64,000 nucleotides of DNA from Streptosporangium sp. NBC_01495 (GCF_036250735.1 NZ_CP109430.1:3720001-3784000), one strand, 5' to 3'. Numbered from the stretch's first letter, positions 7,864-15,956 are shown. Translations and numbers: made by a program. Notes: generated from the letters alone by a model not told the origin.

Positions 7864-9180
7864 ATGACGATCGGGAACGACCTGCGGCGCGCGGTCAGGG
7901 GGCCGGTGCTGGCGGCCGGTGACGAGGGGTTCGAGCGGGCCGGGCGGCCGTGGAACATGGCGGTCGACCAGCCGGTGCTGGCGGTGGTCGAGGCGGAGGA
8001 CGCCGACGACGTGGCCGCCCTGGTCGCCTGGGCCCGCCTGGCCGGGCTGAGCGTGACCGCCCAGCCCCTGGGACACGGCGCGAGCGGCGACGTGGAGGGC
8101 GTGATCCTGCTGCGCACCGGGCGGCTGGGCGGGGTGGACGTGCGGCCGGAACGGCGCACCGCACGGGTCGGGGCGGGGGTGAGGTGGAACGAGGTGCTCG
8201 CCGCCGCCGGACCGCACGGGCTGACCGGGCTGGCCGGCAGTTCCCCGGGACCCAGCGTGGTGGGCTACACCCTGGGCGGGGGCCTGAGCTGGTTCGGCCG
8301 CCGCCACGGCTTCGCCGCCGACAGCGTGCGCGCCTTCGACGTGGTCGGCGCCGACGGCGTGCGGGCCACGGTCAGCGCCACCTCCGACGCCGAACTGTTC
8401 TGGGCGCTGCGCGGCGGAGGCGGCGACTTCGCCCTGGTGACCGCCGTCGAGTTCGACCTGCACCCGGCGCCGCACCTGTACGGGGGACGCGTCCTGTGGC
8501 CCGGCGAGAGCGCCCCGCGCGTGCTCCAGGCGTTCCGGGAGATCACCGCCGACGCCCCCGAGGAACTGAGCGTCTGGTTCGACCTGCTGAACTTCCCCGG
8601 GGCGGCGCCCATGGTCGCCGTGGACGTGACGTTCCTGGGCGAGACGGGGGAGGCCCAGGACCTGCTGCGCAGCCTGGACAAGATCGACGGAGTGATCTCC
8701 GACAGCCGGGGCCCGCTGCCGGTGGCCGAGCTGGGCTCCGTCTGCGCCGAGCCCCTCGCCCCCGGAGCCGGGGTGAACCGGGGAGAACTGCTGACCGGCC
8801 TGGACGACGCGGTCGCGGCGGCGCTGCTGGCCGCGCCGATCGCCCCGCTGCTGAGCGTGCAGATCCGCCACCTCGGCGGCGCCCTGTCCCGCCCGGCCCG
8901 GGACGGCGGCGCCTGCGGGCACCTGGCCGAGCCCTACATGCTGGGCATGTTCGGCCTCGCGCCCTCGCCCGAGGCCGCCGCCGCCGTACGGGCCCGTCAG
9001 GAAGAGATCTCCACGGCCCTGGTCCCGTTGACCAGCGGACGCAAGCCCTACACCTCTCTGAGCCCCGGTGAGCGGGCCGCGGCCGCGTTCCCCGTCGACG
9101 TGCTGGCCCGGCTCCGCGACCTCAAGCGCTCCCGCGACCCGCACGGCCTCATCCGCGCCAACTACCCGGTGCTGCGCTGA
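7864..9180 (+). CDS. FAD-binding oxidoreductase, berberine-bridge/PCMH type
   Basis: A 438-residue flavoprotein of the vanillyl-alcohol-oxidase fold. An N-terminal FAD-binding PCMH domain (about residues 30-200) contains Q-P-L-G-H-G-A-S-G, whose His is the usual covalent FAD attachment site, and G-S-S-P-G-P-S-V-V-G-Y-T-L-G-G-G with L-R-G-G-G-G-D-F. The C-terminal N-Y-P-V-L-R resembles the berberine-bridge end motif. The second flavin-linking Cys of bicovalent members is not apparent. The ATG at 7864 follows GAAAGGGAG. The gene is divergent from the SARP regulator with a 205-bp shared control region, so the regulator may control it. Substrate unknown. Confidence 0.87.
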   Translation: MTIGNDLRRAVRGPVLAAGDEGFERAGRPWNMAVDQPVLAVVEAEDADDVAALVAWARLAGLSVTAQPLGHGASGDVEGVILLRTGRLGGVDVRPERRTARVGAGVRWNEVLAAAGPHGLTGLAGSSPGPSVVGYTLGGGLSWFGRRHGFAADSVRAFDVVGADGVRATVSATSDAELFWALRGGGGDFALVTAVEFDLHPAPHLYGGRVLWPGESAPRVLQAFREITADAPEELSVWFDLLNFPGAAPMVAVDVTFLGETGEAQDLLRSLDKIDGVISDSRGPLPVAELGSVCAEPLAPGAGVNRGELLTGLDDAVAAALLAAPIAPLLSVQIRHLGGALSRPARDGGACGHLAEPYMLGMFGLAPSPEAAAAVRARQEEISTALVPLTSGRKPYTSLSPGERAAAAFPVDVLARLRDLKRSRDPHGLIRANYPVLR

Positions 9181-9275
9181 GCGGGCCGTCCGATCCGTCA
9201 CCCGGTGCGCGCTGTCTGGGGTGCGCTGTTCCGGCCGGGAATGCGGGCGGCGACCTGGCGACCTAGTGTGGAGCC

Positions 9276-10421
9276 GTGCAGGGACTACTGCTGCGACTGT
9301 CGGCGCTGGACTCCGACGCGGAGAGCGCCGTCCGCGTCATCGCCTACTTCGACGTGCTGGTGCGGAACCACGCCGGCGTCCCGGTGCTGCTCCAGGCCAC
9401 CGCACGCCTGGCGCAGTGCCCGGTCGGCCTCGTCGACGCGGTCACCGGCAGGCGGACGCGGGTCGCTCCCGGCGGGGCGCCCGAGCCGTGCGAGGAGCCG
9501 CCGGGCCCGGCGATCCACCGCCGGCTCGGCTCGGAGCTCGGCGCCGTATGGATGGAGCGTGAGGGGCCGGCGCACGGCCTCGACGAGATCGTCCTGGAGC
9601 GCTTCGCGGGCGCGGCGGAGGTCATCCTGGAGCGGGCCGCAGCCCAGGCCCAGGCCGGCACCGACCCCGCCCTGGTGGAGCTGGTCCTGTCGGCCGACGC
9701 CGGGGAGGCCGAACGGGCGCGCGCCCTGCGGCTGCTCGGCTTCGGCCCCGCCACCCCGCTGCAGGTGCTCGCCGTTCTCGCCGACGACGATCGGGAGGGC
9801 CGCGACGGGGCCGACGTGGCCGGCCGGCTGCGGGTCGCCGACCGCCACGTTCGCGCCGCCCGGCTCGGTGACACCGTGGCGCTGCTGGTCAGCCCCGCGA
9901 TCGGCGGGCCCGGAGAGCTGCCAGGGGTGCCGGACACCTGGCGCGTCGGCATCGGGCCGGAGACGCGCGGTGCCGGTGCCGCCGAATCCTGGGCGGCGGC
10001 CCGCACCGCCCTGCGCTTCACCGGCCCGCACCCGGCGGACCGGGTGGTCGACTGGGCCGGTCTCGGTGCGCTGGCCCTGTTCGCCACCCACGTGCCGGAC
10101 GAGGAGATCGCCGCCCTGGCCGACGTGCGGGCCGTCGAGGAGCTCTCCCGGCGGCCGTACGGCACCGAGGCGCTGGAGGCGGTGCGCGCCCTGTGCGCCG
10201 AGGGCACGGTCCGCAGGGCCGCCGTCGCCGTGCACCTGCACCACAGCTCGCTGGCCGCGCGCATCGCGCGGGCGGAGGCCGTTCTCGGCTTCTCCCTCGC
10301 CGACTCCGCGGGCAGGCTCCGGGCTCACCTGGCCATGCGGCTGGTACGCCTGCGTCCCGCCGTCAGCGAAGCAGGGCCCGGCGCAGCGCGACCACCCGCT
10401 CGGCGGCGGCCCGGCGGCTGA
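9276..10421 (+). CDS. PucR-family-type helix-turn-helix regulator
   Basis: A 381-residue protein whose last 70 residues match the PucR C-terminal DNA-binding domain: V-R-R-A-A-V-A-V-H-L-H-H-S-S-L-A-A-R-I, followed by A-E-A-V-L-G-F-S-L. The central part resembles the GGDEF-like CdaR segment, and the N-terminus is an unassigned alpha/beta region. The GTG at 9276 has a TAGTGT -10-like element only 6 bases upstream (9264-9269) and no Shine-Dalgarno, so a leaderless message is possible. The last 20 codons overlap the 3' end of the convergent esterase gene by 59 bases. Target genes are unknown. Confidence 0.78.
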   Translation: MQGLLLRLSALDSDAESAVRVIAYFDVLVRNHAGVPVLLQATARLAQCPVGLVDAVTGRRTRVAPGGAPEPCEEPPGPAIHRRLGSELGAVWMEREGPAHGLDEIVLERFAGAAEVILERAAAQAQAGTDPALVELVLSADAGEAERARALRLLGFGPATPLQVLAVLADDDREGRDGADVAGRLRVADRHVRAARLGDTVALLVSPAIGGPGELPGVPDTWRVGIGPETRGAGAAESWAAARTALRFTGPHPADRVVDWAGLGALALFATHVPDEEIAALADVRAVEELSRRPYGTEALEAVRALCAEGTVRRAAVAVHLHHSSLAARIARAEAVLGFSLADSAGRLRAHLAMRLVRLRPAVSEAGPGAARPPARRRPGG

Positions 10422-11337
10422 TCTCCGCCTCGGGGATCATCCCGTCGAAGCCGTGGAAGGCCCCCGGGTAGAGATGGAACTCGGTGGAGACGCCCGCCCG
10501 CACCAGCCGCAGGGCGTAGTCGAAGCACTCGTCCCTGAAGACCTCCAGCTCGCCGACGTCGATGTACGCCGGGGGCAGGCCCGACAGGTCGGCCACCCTG
10601 GCCGGGGCCGCGTACGGGGAGACGTCGTCGCCGCCCGCCCGCTCACCCAGCAGTGCCTTCCAGCCCAGGAGATTCGCCCCCCGGTTCCACACGACCGCCT
10701 CGACGAACTCGTGGCTGGAGGGGGTGGTGTTGCGGTCGTCCAGCATCGGGCAGATCAGGAGCTGGAACGCCAGGGCCGGGCCGCCGCGGTCGCGCGCGAG
10801 CAACACGGTTCCCGCGGCGAGACCGCCTCCCGCGCTGATCCCGCCCACCGCGATGCGCTCCGGGTCGATGCCCAGCTCGGCGGCGTTCTTGGCGGTCCAG
10901 ACCAGGCCCGCGTAGCAGTCCTCGACCGGCGCCGGGTCCGGGTTCTCCGGCGCGAGGCGGTAGTTGACCGAGACGATCACGCATCCCAGCTCGGCGACGT
11001 ACTCGTTGAGGCGCGTGTCCTCCATCTCGACATCGCCGATGACCATCCCGCCGCCGTGGATCCAGTACAGGCCGGGGACGGCCCCCTCCTGCCCGGCGGC
11101 CGGGCGATAGATCCGCAGCCGGATGTCGGGATCGCCGTCGGGGCCGGGGACCATACGGTCCTCGATCGTGACCCGCTCGTCCGGAGCGAGCGGGGCCATC
11201 GCCGCACGCGCCGCGTCCATCTGGAGACGGATGCCGGGCAGGTCCTCCACTCGCAGGGAGCCCATGTCCACGGCGGGCAGGGGTGTCGCCTCGAGGGCGG
11301 CGGCCAGTCCGGGATCGATATTCGGATGAAGTGCCAT
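10363..11337 (-). CDS. Alpha/beta hydrolase, hormone-sensitive-lipase-type esterase
   Basis: A 324-residue esterase. Y-W-I-H-G-G-G-M-V supplies the H-G-G-G oxyanion-hole motif and G-G-I-S-A-G-G the nucleophile Ser in a G-x-S-x-G elbow. The Asp is likely in D-V-G-E-L-E-V-F-R-D, and the His in F-H-G-F-D-G-M near the C-terminus. This fits the bacterial HSL (family IV) carboxylesterases acting on short- to medium-chain esters. ATG 11337 was preferred because AGGTGAG precedes it; an in-frame GTG three codons upstream is the alternative. Its 3' end overlaps the PucR-like gene on the other strand. Confidence 0.9.
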   Translation of the reverse strand: MALHPNIDPGLAAALEATPLPAVDMGSLRVEDLPGIRLQMDAARAAMAPLAPDERVTIEDRMVPGPDGDPDIRLRIYRPAAGQEGAVPGLYWIHGGGMVIGDVEMEDTRLNEYVAELGCVIVSVNYRLAPENPDPAPVEDCYAGLVWTAKNAAELGIDPERIAVGGISAGGGLAAGTVLLARDRGGPALAFQLLICPMLDDRNTTPSSHEFVEAVVWNRGANLLGWKALLGERAGGDDVSPYAAPARVADLSGLPPAYIDVGELEVFRDECFDYALRLVRAGVSTEFHLYPGAFHGFDGMIPEAEISRRAAAERVVALRRALLR

Positions 11338-12100
11338 GTCACTCACCTAATCAGAAGACGGGGACGCCGGTTCGCGCGATCGGCTCTTTCCATCGATCAT
11401 GCGTGAGCCCGCGCCGCCCCACAACCGAAAGGTGGCCGCGATGAGGGGCCCGCCACCCGCCAACCGGCGGTCTGCCGCCCGCGCGGGTGGGGCCGGTGAC
11501 TCCGCTCCGACCGCAGAGCCGCTCGAAGTCACTCGGAGCGGCCCGAGACCGTGGGCGCCCGCGCGGGTGGGGGCCGGTGAGACGGGCCCGTGGCGGGGAG
11601 ATCGCAGAGACGGCCCGGCCTTGCGCGCGGGAAATCGACGGCAGGTGAATTCCACATCGGCCGGCCGCGGAAAACACCGCCCAGGGAAACACGGATAAAA
11701 CCATTGGCCTCGGAGACCACCTTTGCCCTTCAATGGAGAAAAGGCCGGGGCAACCGCTCCACACCTTGGAAAGGACCGACGATGAAGCACGGCGCATCAC
11801 CGGTGTGGCGGGGAAGTCTTGAGACGTTTCCGCTGATCAGAGGCGGTGTCCGGTTCCCGGACGGCCAGGTGGATAACCCTTACGAGGGAAACCGCCGAGC
11901 CGCCCGAGACACTGGTCCAGGCGGCTTCTCCATTTCCAGAGCATTTCCGGAACCATGTGAGACCGCTTCGGCCGCCGTTCGCGGGAGCCCGTTTCCCGCT
12001 CTCCACAAATCCACAGTGCAGCACATTGAACGCGAATCCGTTCACGCCTCCTTCCGGGAAGGCGCGAAAGGATTCACCTCCGGGAGATCCCGGGAGACAC
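11338..12100. other. Non-coding stretch before the tRNA-like cluster
   Basis: I find no convincing gene in these 763 bases. Open frames exist on both strands but lack family motifs and run into the tRNA genes. The visible structure is a direct repeat, GCCCGCGCGGGTGGGG(G)CCGGTGA, at 11477-11499 and 11557-11580. One TTATCCAC-like DnaA-box match on the minus strand near 11868-11878 is isolated and does not make an origin. Confidence 0.6.
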
Positions 12101-12172
12101 GCCGCAGAGGCCGAATCGGTAAGGCAGCCGGCTTCCACCCGGCAGGACGGGGTTCGAACCCCCGCTGCGGCT
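12101..12172 (+). tRNA. tRNA-Gly (anticodon UCC), divergent form
   Basis: A full cloverleaf can be drawn: acceptor GCCGCAG/CTGCGGC, three-pair D stem GCC/GGC with A14 and a GG pair in the loop, anticodon stem GCCGG/CCGGC with loop CTTCCAC, T arm CGGGG-TTCGAAC-CCCCG, and discriminator T73. The anticodon is TCC, reading GGA. The 3' CCA is not encoded. The body is unlike the usual actinomycete tRNA-Gly(UCC), so it may be an accessory copy. Confidence 0.8.
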
Positions 12173-12293
12173 CTGCCCTCGCAGGAGAGGGGCAATGGGA
12201 CTGGGACTCGGCGAGGGGAGTGGCGACCCCCGCCCGGTCGGCAGGCCCGCGGCGCGTCCGGTACGGCCCACGCCAACCGGCCCGGACGCGTGA

Positions 12294-12366
12294 CGGAGCG
12301 TAGCTCAGCAGGAAGAGCATCCGGCCAGGGACCGGAAGGCCGCAGGTTCGAGCCCTGCCGTTCCGA
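12294..12366 (+). tRNA. tRNA-like gene, Pro (anticodon AGG), with C33
   Basis: Cloverleaf: acceptor CGGAGCG/CGTTCCG (one G-U pair), D arm GCTC/GAGC, anticodon stem TCCGG/CCGGA, T arm GCAGG-TTCGAGC-CCTGC, discriminator A73. The anticodon loop CCAGGGA gives anticodon AGG and G37. C1-G72, G35, G36 and A73 fit tRNA-Pro. Position 33, almost universally U, is C here, and A34 is rare in bacterial tRNA-Pro. No CCA is encoded. It may be a degenerate or specialised tRNA. Confidence 0.65.
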
Positions 12367-12417
12367 CGACACGACGACACGACGACACAAGGAGCAGCGA
12401 CACGGCCACACGGCCAC
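12365..12417. repeat. Short 8-bp tandem repeats between tRNA-like genes
   Basis: GACGACAC is repeated exactly three times at 12365-12388, beginning at the last base of the preceding acceptor stem. ACGGCCAC is repeated twice at 12402-12417. The whole spacer to 12478 is a low-complexity series of ACAC, GACA and AAGCAC blocks. It reads as spacer DNA grown by replication slippage. Confidence 0.8.
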
Positions 12418-12478
12418 ACGAGAAGCACGGGACACGGCGACACAAGAAGCACAGCGACGCAGGCGACATCGTGACACC

Positions 12479-12498
12479 GGCGTGCCGTACGGCACGCC
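12479..12498. promoter_or_regulatory. Perfect 20-bp palindrome just before the third tRNA-like gene
   Basis: Bases 12479-12498 form a perfect palindrome centred on GTAC, with arms GGCGTGCCGT/ACGGCACGCC. It ends two bases before the third tRNA-like gene. It could form a cruciform or hairpin, bind a dimeric protein, or be a processing or recombination site. Only the symmetry is observed; the role is unknown. Confidence 0.5.
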
Positions 12499-12500
12499 CG

Positions 12501-12573
12501 GCCGCTCTGGCCCAACGGCAGAGGCACCAGGTTCAGGACCTGGGTGATCAGGGTTCGAATCCCTGGGGCGGCA
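12501..12573 (+). tRNA. tRNA-like gene with Leu anticodon (CAG) but a short variable arm
   Basis: Cloverleaf: acceptor GCCGCTC/GGGCGGC (one U-G pair), D stem GCC/GGC, anticodon stem CCAGG/CCTGG with loop TTCAGGA, T arm CAGGG-TTCGAAT-CCCTG, discriminator A73. The anticodon is CAG (Leu). Bacterial tRNA-Leu carries a long class II variable arm, but only GTGAT (5 nt) is present here. It is therefore a class I body with a Leu anticodon, which a standard leucyl-tRNA synthetase may not charge well. No CCA is encoded. Confidence 0.7.
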
Positions 12574-12618
12574 CGTGACACGGCGGTGGGCGGGCACCCG
12601 CCCGCCGTCGGCCGGGCA

Positions 12619-13122
12619 CTACTCGTCGAGGTGCCAGGGCAGCGGGATGGGCTCGGCGGGGAGGTCACCGGCGAGGAAACCGGGCAGCAGGGCCCCCAGA
12701 TTCAGGGGGAAGACCGTTTCACGGGTGGTCAGGAGGTCGTGCCGGGACCACCAGCGGTGCGCCGAGATCACCGAGCGCTCCAGCTCCTCCTGTCCAGAGG
12801 CGTCAACGGTGTGGCCGTCGACGCGCAGGAAGAAGAACGAGTCGACGGCGGCGATCCGGACGTCGCCGAACCAGGTGAGGCCGGAGGAGCGGGCCACGAC
12901 GGACCCCATGCGCTCTTCGGTGACGTCCAGTCCCGTCTCCTCGCGCAGCTCGCGGACCGCTGCGGCGACCAGCGTCTCGCCGTCGTCCACCCCTCCGCCC
13001 GGCGTGATCCAGTAGTGCTCGACGGGCCAGCTCGCGGGTGCCGGATACCGGAACAGCAGGAGGCGGTCGTCGGCGTCGACCAGCAGGATCCGGGCAGTGG
13101 AACGTGAGATCGGGGAGGTCAC
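12619..13122 (-). CDS. Nudix hydrolase
   Basis: A 167-residue hydrolase of nucleoside diphosphates linked to another moiety. The Nudix box is complete: G-G-G-V-D-D-G-E-T-L followed by V-R-E-L-R-E-E-T-G-L-D, giving the G-x5-E-x7-R-E-x-x-E-E-x-G spacing with all metal-binding glutamates. The N-terminal A-R-I-L-L-V-D-A-D-D-R-L-L-L is the usual first strand. An R-Y-P-x-P segment before the box is seen in MutT-like actinomycete proteins with unknown substrate. It stands alone, facing the tRNA-like cluster. Confidence 0.9.
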   Translation of the reverse strand: MTSPISRSTARILLVDADDRLLLFRYPAPASWPVEHYWITPGGGVDDGETLVAAAVRELREETGLDVTEERMGSVVARSSGLTWFGDVRIAAVDSFFFLRVDGHTVDASGQEELERSVISAHRWWSRHDLLTTRETVFPLNLGALLPGFLAGDLPAEPIPLPWHLDE

Positions 13123-13200
13123 GTCCCCGATCGTAGAAGAGGTCGCCCCCGTCTCGCGGCCCGGCCCCTCGCACGCCGGTCCTCAGCCGGTCCGTTCGGC

Positions 13201-13389
13201 GTGATCCCCCCGGTGGTTTACCGGAGCTCGATCGAGCTGTACGGTCCGGCCGGCATCCTGCCCACCGTGATCACCGACGGCGGCGCGTTCTTTCTCGCCC
13301 TCGCTCTCGTGGCCGGCTTCGCCCGATACCGCACCCCTTGGGCTCGGCTGCGCCGGTCGGCCACGGATCCATCCTCAACACCTCGTTGA
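13201..13389 (+). CDS. Possible small membrane protein or gene fragment
   Basis: A GTG-initiated frame of 62 codons with one strongly hydrophobic segment (A-F-F-L-A-L-A-L-V-A-G-F-A) followed by basic residues. It could be a single-span membrane peptide or the remains of a longer permease. No ribosome binding site and no family motif are visible. It is the only candidate in the 372-base gap between the Nudix gene and the secreted-protein gene, and it may not be a real gene. Confidence 0.2.
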   Translation: MIPPVVYRSSIELYGPAGILPTVITDGGAFFLALALVAGFARYRTPWARLRRSATDPSSTPR

Positions 13390-13494
13390 TACGACGGAGC
13401 CTCTGGACGGGATCACATCGCCGCCGCCCATGCGTTGACAAAGCCACTCATGGGGTACGGCCGGAACGCGGGGGCCGTGCCGGCCGTACCCCTC

Positions 13495-13947
13495 CTAGAA
13501 GCCCGCAGGCTTGGTGACGGACCAGCCGATCGTCCGGAGCGAGGAGCCCTGCAGATTCGGGTTGGTGTAGAGGTAGAGGTAGACGGAGGACTGCTCATGG
13601 GTCCTCAGGGTCCGGGTGGTCCACACTCCGTTGCACTCTTTCGCGGTCGGGTCGGTGTCCCCGAGGACGTCCGTGCTCAGCCTGGCGCAGTGGCCGTCGC
13701 CCGGACCGGTGTCGATGATCTGAGCCTTGATCGTCACCCAGCGGAACCCGTCGGCGGTGTTCTTGTGCCAGGTGACGACCCCGTTCCTCAGCCTGGCCCG
13801 CACCTGCCCGTTCACCGTGAAGGTCTTGGCGGAAAAGGCCACGCTCTTGGACACCACGGCGCTCCGCGCCGACGCGGCCGGAGCGGTCACCCCCATGGAA
13901 ACGAGTACGGCCCCGGCGGCGAGCGCGACACCCAACGTTCTCTTCAC
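13495..13947 (-). CDS. Small secreted protein
   Basis: A 150-residue protein with a Sec signal peptide: M-K-R-T, a hydrophobic core L-G-V-A-L-A-A-G-A-V-L-V-S-M, and a likely A-x-A cleavage near A-A-S-A-R (about residue 27). The mature part is beta-rich with two cysteines (H-C-A-R and K-E-C-N-G) that could form a disulfide, and aromatic-rich strands (S-V-Y-L-Y-L-Y). It looks like a small extracellular beta-sandwich of unknown function. The GTG at 13947 is preceded by GGAGGAAG. It lies alone with no operon partner. Confidence 0.75.
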   Translation of the reverse strand: MKRTLGVALAAGAVLVSMGVTAPAASARSAVVSKSVAFSAKTFTVNGQVRARLRNGVVTWHKNTADGFRWVTIKAQIIDTGPGDGHCARLSTDVLGDTDPTAKECNGVWTTRTLRTHEQSSVYLYLYTNPNLQGSSLRTIGWSVTKPAGF

Positions 13948-14509
13948 AGACTTCCTCCAGCGTGTTCGCGTGTCGGACCCCGTCAGGCGGCCGCCGCCGG
14001 CCGCTTCTCACCGTGAGACGAGCCGGATCGACGCCCTCCAAGGGATCATGTTCCGCGTGATTAGATGCGGGATGCGGCCCGCAAGTTCGCGCGGCGTTGA
14101 TGATGATTTATGCGGGTAATTCAGGCGGCCCGGAGCCGTGGTGCTTTCCGGAGCATCCGGTGACACCACTCCAGCCGACGGCTGGCACGTCCCGCGGGAT
14201 CCGTCCGATGATGTGCCTGGTGAGCGGGGGCCGGCCTGGTCGGGGTGTGTTCGGTGCGGTCGATCTCGCAGGTGAACGCCACGAACCAGCGGCCCTCCGC
14301 ACAGCCCTCGCTGCCCTCGCGGGAGGTCGCCGGCGGCGGCCGTGCCCGCTGGGACGGCCAGGACCTGCGCGCCCTCACCGGAACCTACGGCTTCACCGGA
14401 ACCTACGGCGAATGTCTCCTGGCCAAGGTCTCCAAGGTCTTCCCGCGACTGCGGGAGGACGTGCTCTGACCTTTCCCGGGGAGAGCACGTCCCGAGGGGA
14501 CCGCGAGCC
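13948..14509. other. Intergenic stretch with an 18-bp tandem repeat and no assigned gene
   Basis: No family-supported gene is seen. A plus-strand frame ending at 14469 contains an 18-bp tandem duplication (14375-14392 and 14393-14410, one mismatch) that would encode T-G-T-Y-G-F/T-G-T-Y-G-E. This could be the tail of a decayed gene, but no start, ribosome site or homology can be claimed. Confidence 0.5.
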
Positions 14510-15793
14510 TCAGGACCCGGAGGGCTGCGGTACGGGCCACATGATCGCGGTGGGGTCGTTCACGATCTGGTTGATCACCACGTTCGCGGCACCCCGGGAG
14601 GCCGCGCCGAAGCCGTGGTCGGAGGCGACGAAACGGCAGCGGGCCGCGGGGCCCGCGACGACCAGGCGCTCCAGCTCGGCCTGGGCGAAGGGGAGCAGCC
14701 ATCCGGCCAGGGTGGCGAAGTAACCGCCCACGACGATCACACGTGGGTTGAAGAGGTTGACCAGGATCGAGCCGCCGAGCCCGAGCCAGCGGCCGACCTC
14801 CGCGACCGCGACCAGCGTCTGCTGGTCGCCGGCGGCCAGGTCGCGGGCGATCTCGGCCACCCGCTCCTCGGGGTCGGGCACCGGGCCCGAGCCCGGTCCG
14901 TACGCCCGCTCGGGGGTCGCCATGCGCACCAGCGCGGCCAGGCCGACCTTCGTCTCCCAGCAGCCGAACCGCCCGCAGCCGCAGCGCCCGCCGCTCGGGT
15001 CGACCGGCAGGTGCCCGACCTCGCCGGAGAAGCCGTCCGCCCCGCGCAGCAGCCTGCCGTCCACGATGATGCCGCCGCCCACGCCGACCTCGCCGGTGAG
15101 GTAGACCATGTCGGCCGTACCGGCCGCGACCCCCGAGGTGTACTCGGCCAGGGCGGCGAGGTTGGCGTCGTTGTCGACCGTCACCGGCACGCGCAGCGGG
15201 CCGAGGGCGGAGGACAGCCGGGCGGCCAGCGGCACGTCGTGCCAGTCGAGGTTGGGGGCGAAGGCCACCACCCCGTGGTCGACGTCGACCAGGCCGGGGA
15301 CCGCCACCCCGATGCCCGCGGGGGTGGCCCCGGCGCGTGTCATCTCCTCGATGGCCTCGCGGGCCGTCAGGCCGAGCTCGCGGAGCGAGCGGCTGGGGCC
15401 GCTGCCCGCCGCGTCGAAGCCCAGGCGGCGGTCGACCAGGACGTTGCCTCCGAGGTCGACGCCGTGGGCGGCGACGTAGTCGACGTTGATCTCCAGCCCG
15501 AGGGCGCCGATGTGCGCGCCGTGCAGCGCCACCGCCCGCCTGGGGCGGCCGACCGCGCCCGCGTGGTCGACGCCCACCTCCTGGACCAGCCGCCGGTCGA
15601 GGAGCTCGACCATCAGGTTGGAGACGGTGGCCCGGTGCAGGCCCGTGGCCTCCGCGATGTCGGACCGGGAGGTGGAGCCGTGCTCACGCAGGTGGCGCAG
15701 GACCAGAGAGAGGTTCGTCCGGCGGAGCGAGGCGTGGCCCGCGGCCTGGGGCGTGCCGCCCACCGTACGGGCCTGGTGCTGCTCCTGGATCAC
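14510..15793 (-). CDS. ROK-family transcriptional regulator (NagC/XylR type)
   Basis: A 427-residue repressor-type protein. Residues about 25-80 form a MarR-like winged helix (R-R-T-N-L-S-L-V-L-R-H-L, then S-R-S-D-I-A-E-A-T-G-L-H-R-A-T-V-S-N). A ROK sugar-kinase-like domain follows, with G-L-E-I-N-V-D-Y, D-N-D-A-N-L-A-A-L-A-E, and the zinc motif G-R-C-G-C-G-R-F-G-C-W-E. It probably senses a sugar or sugar derivative. The GTG at 15793 has AGGTGG upstream. It is divergent from a close paralogue at 16037; the shared control region and the ABC operon beyond are the likely targets. Confidence 0.9.
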   Translation of the reverse strand: MIQEQHQARTVGGTPQAAGHASLRRTNLSLVLRHLREHGSTSRSDIAEATGLHRATVSNLMVELLDRRLVQEVGVDHAGAVGRPRRAVALHGAHIGALGLEINVDYVAAHGVDLGGNVLVDRRLGFDAAGSGPSRSLRELGLTAREAIEEMTRAGATPAGIGVAVPGLVDVDHGVVAFAPNLDWHDVPLAARLSSALGPLRVPVTVDNDANLAALAEYTSGVAAGTADMVYLTGEVGVGGGIIVDGRLLRGADGFSGEVGHLPVDPSGGRCGCGRFGCWETKVGLAALVRMATPERAYGPGSGPVPDPEERVAEIARDLAAGDQQTLVAVAEVGRWLGLGGSILVNLFNPRVIVVGGYFATLAGWLLPFAQAELERLVVAGPAARCRFVASDHGFGAASRGAANVVINQIVNDPTAIMWPVPQPSGS

Positions 15794-15825
15794 GCGGCCA
15801 CCTGGTTTTTATTTGTATCGGATAG

Positions 15826-15835
15826 AAATTAATTG
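15826..15835. promoter_or_regulatory. AT-rich decamer, copy 1 (near the first ROK gene)
   Basis: AAATTAATTG with palindromic core AATTAATT lies 33 bases upstream of the minus-strand ROK start. The identical decamer occurs at 16016-16025 beside the other ROK gene. In DNA this GC-rich, two exact copies placed next to the two divergent starts suggest a binding site for one or both ROK proteins. Function inferred. Confidence 0.45.
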
Positions 15836-15900
15836 GATTTGTAACACAGAGGTGTCCCGTCGCGCACTACGGAGCCGGTAACAACTCGGTATCTGTCGTT

Positions 15901-15917
15901 CACGTGACATACACGTG
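15901..15917. promoter_or_regulatory. Two CACGTG boxes spaced 11 bp in the ROK intergenic region
   Basis: CACGTG occurs at 15901-15906 and 15912-15917, start to start exactly 11 bp or about one helical turn. Both are perfect 6-bp palindromes. This phasing on one DNA face is typical of cooperative operator half-sites, but the binding protein is unknown. Confidence 0.4.
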
Positions 15918-15956
15918 CTAAACGCGCGACCGTGTTACGAAAACGTTACGTAGATT

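Noticed and set aside
11868-11878. DnaA-box-like sequence suggesting an origin
   Set aside because: Only one near-match; no cluster of boxes, no dnaA/dnaN genes and no AT-rich unwinding element nearby.
11782-12303. An ATG with AAAGGA upstream opening a frame through the first tRNA
   Set aside because: It runs through a folded tRNA gene and gives a basic low-complexity protein with no family match.
14245-14469. Small plus-strand gene with an 18-bp tandem repeat
   Set aside because: The repeat is a multiple of three, but no start signal or family pattern is visible; kept only as a note on the intergenic region.
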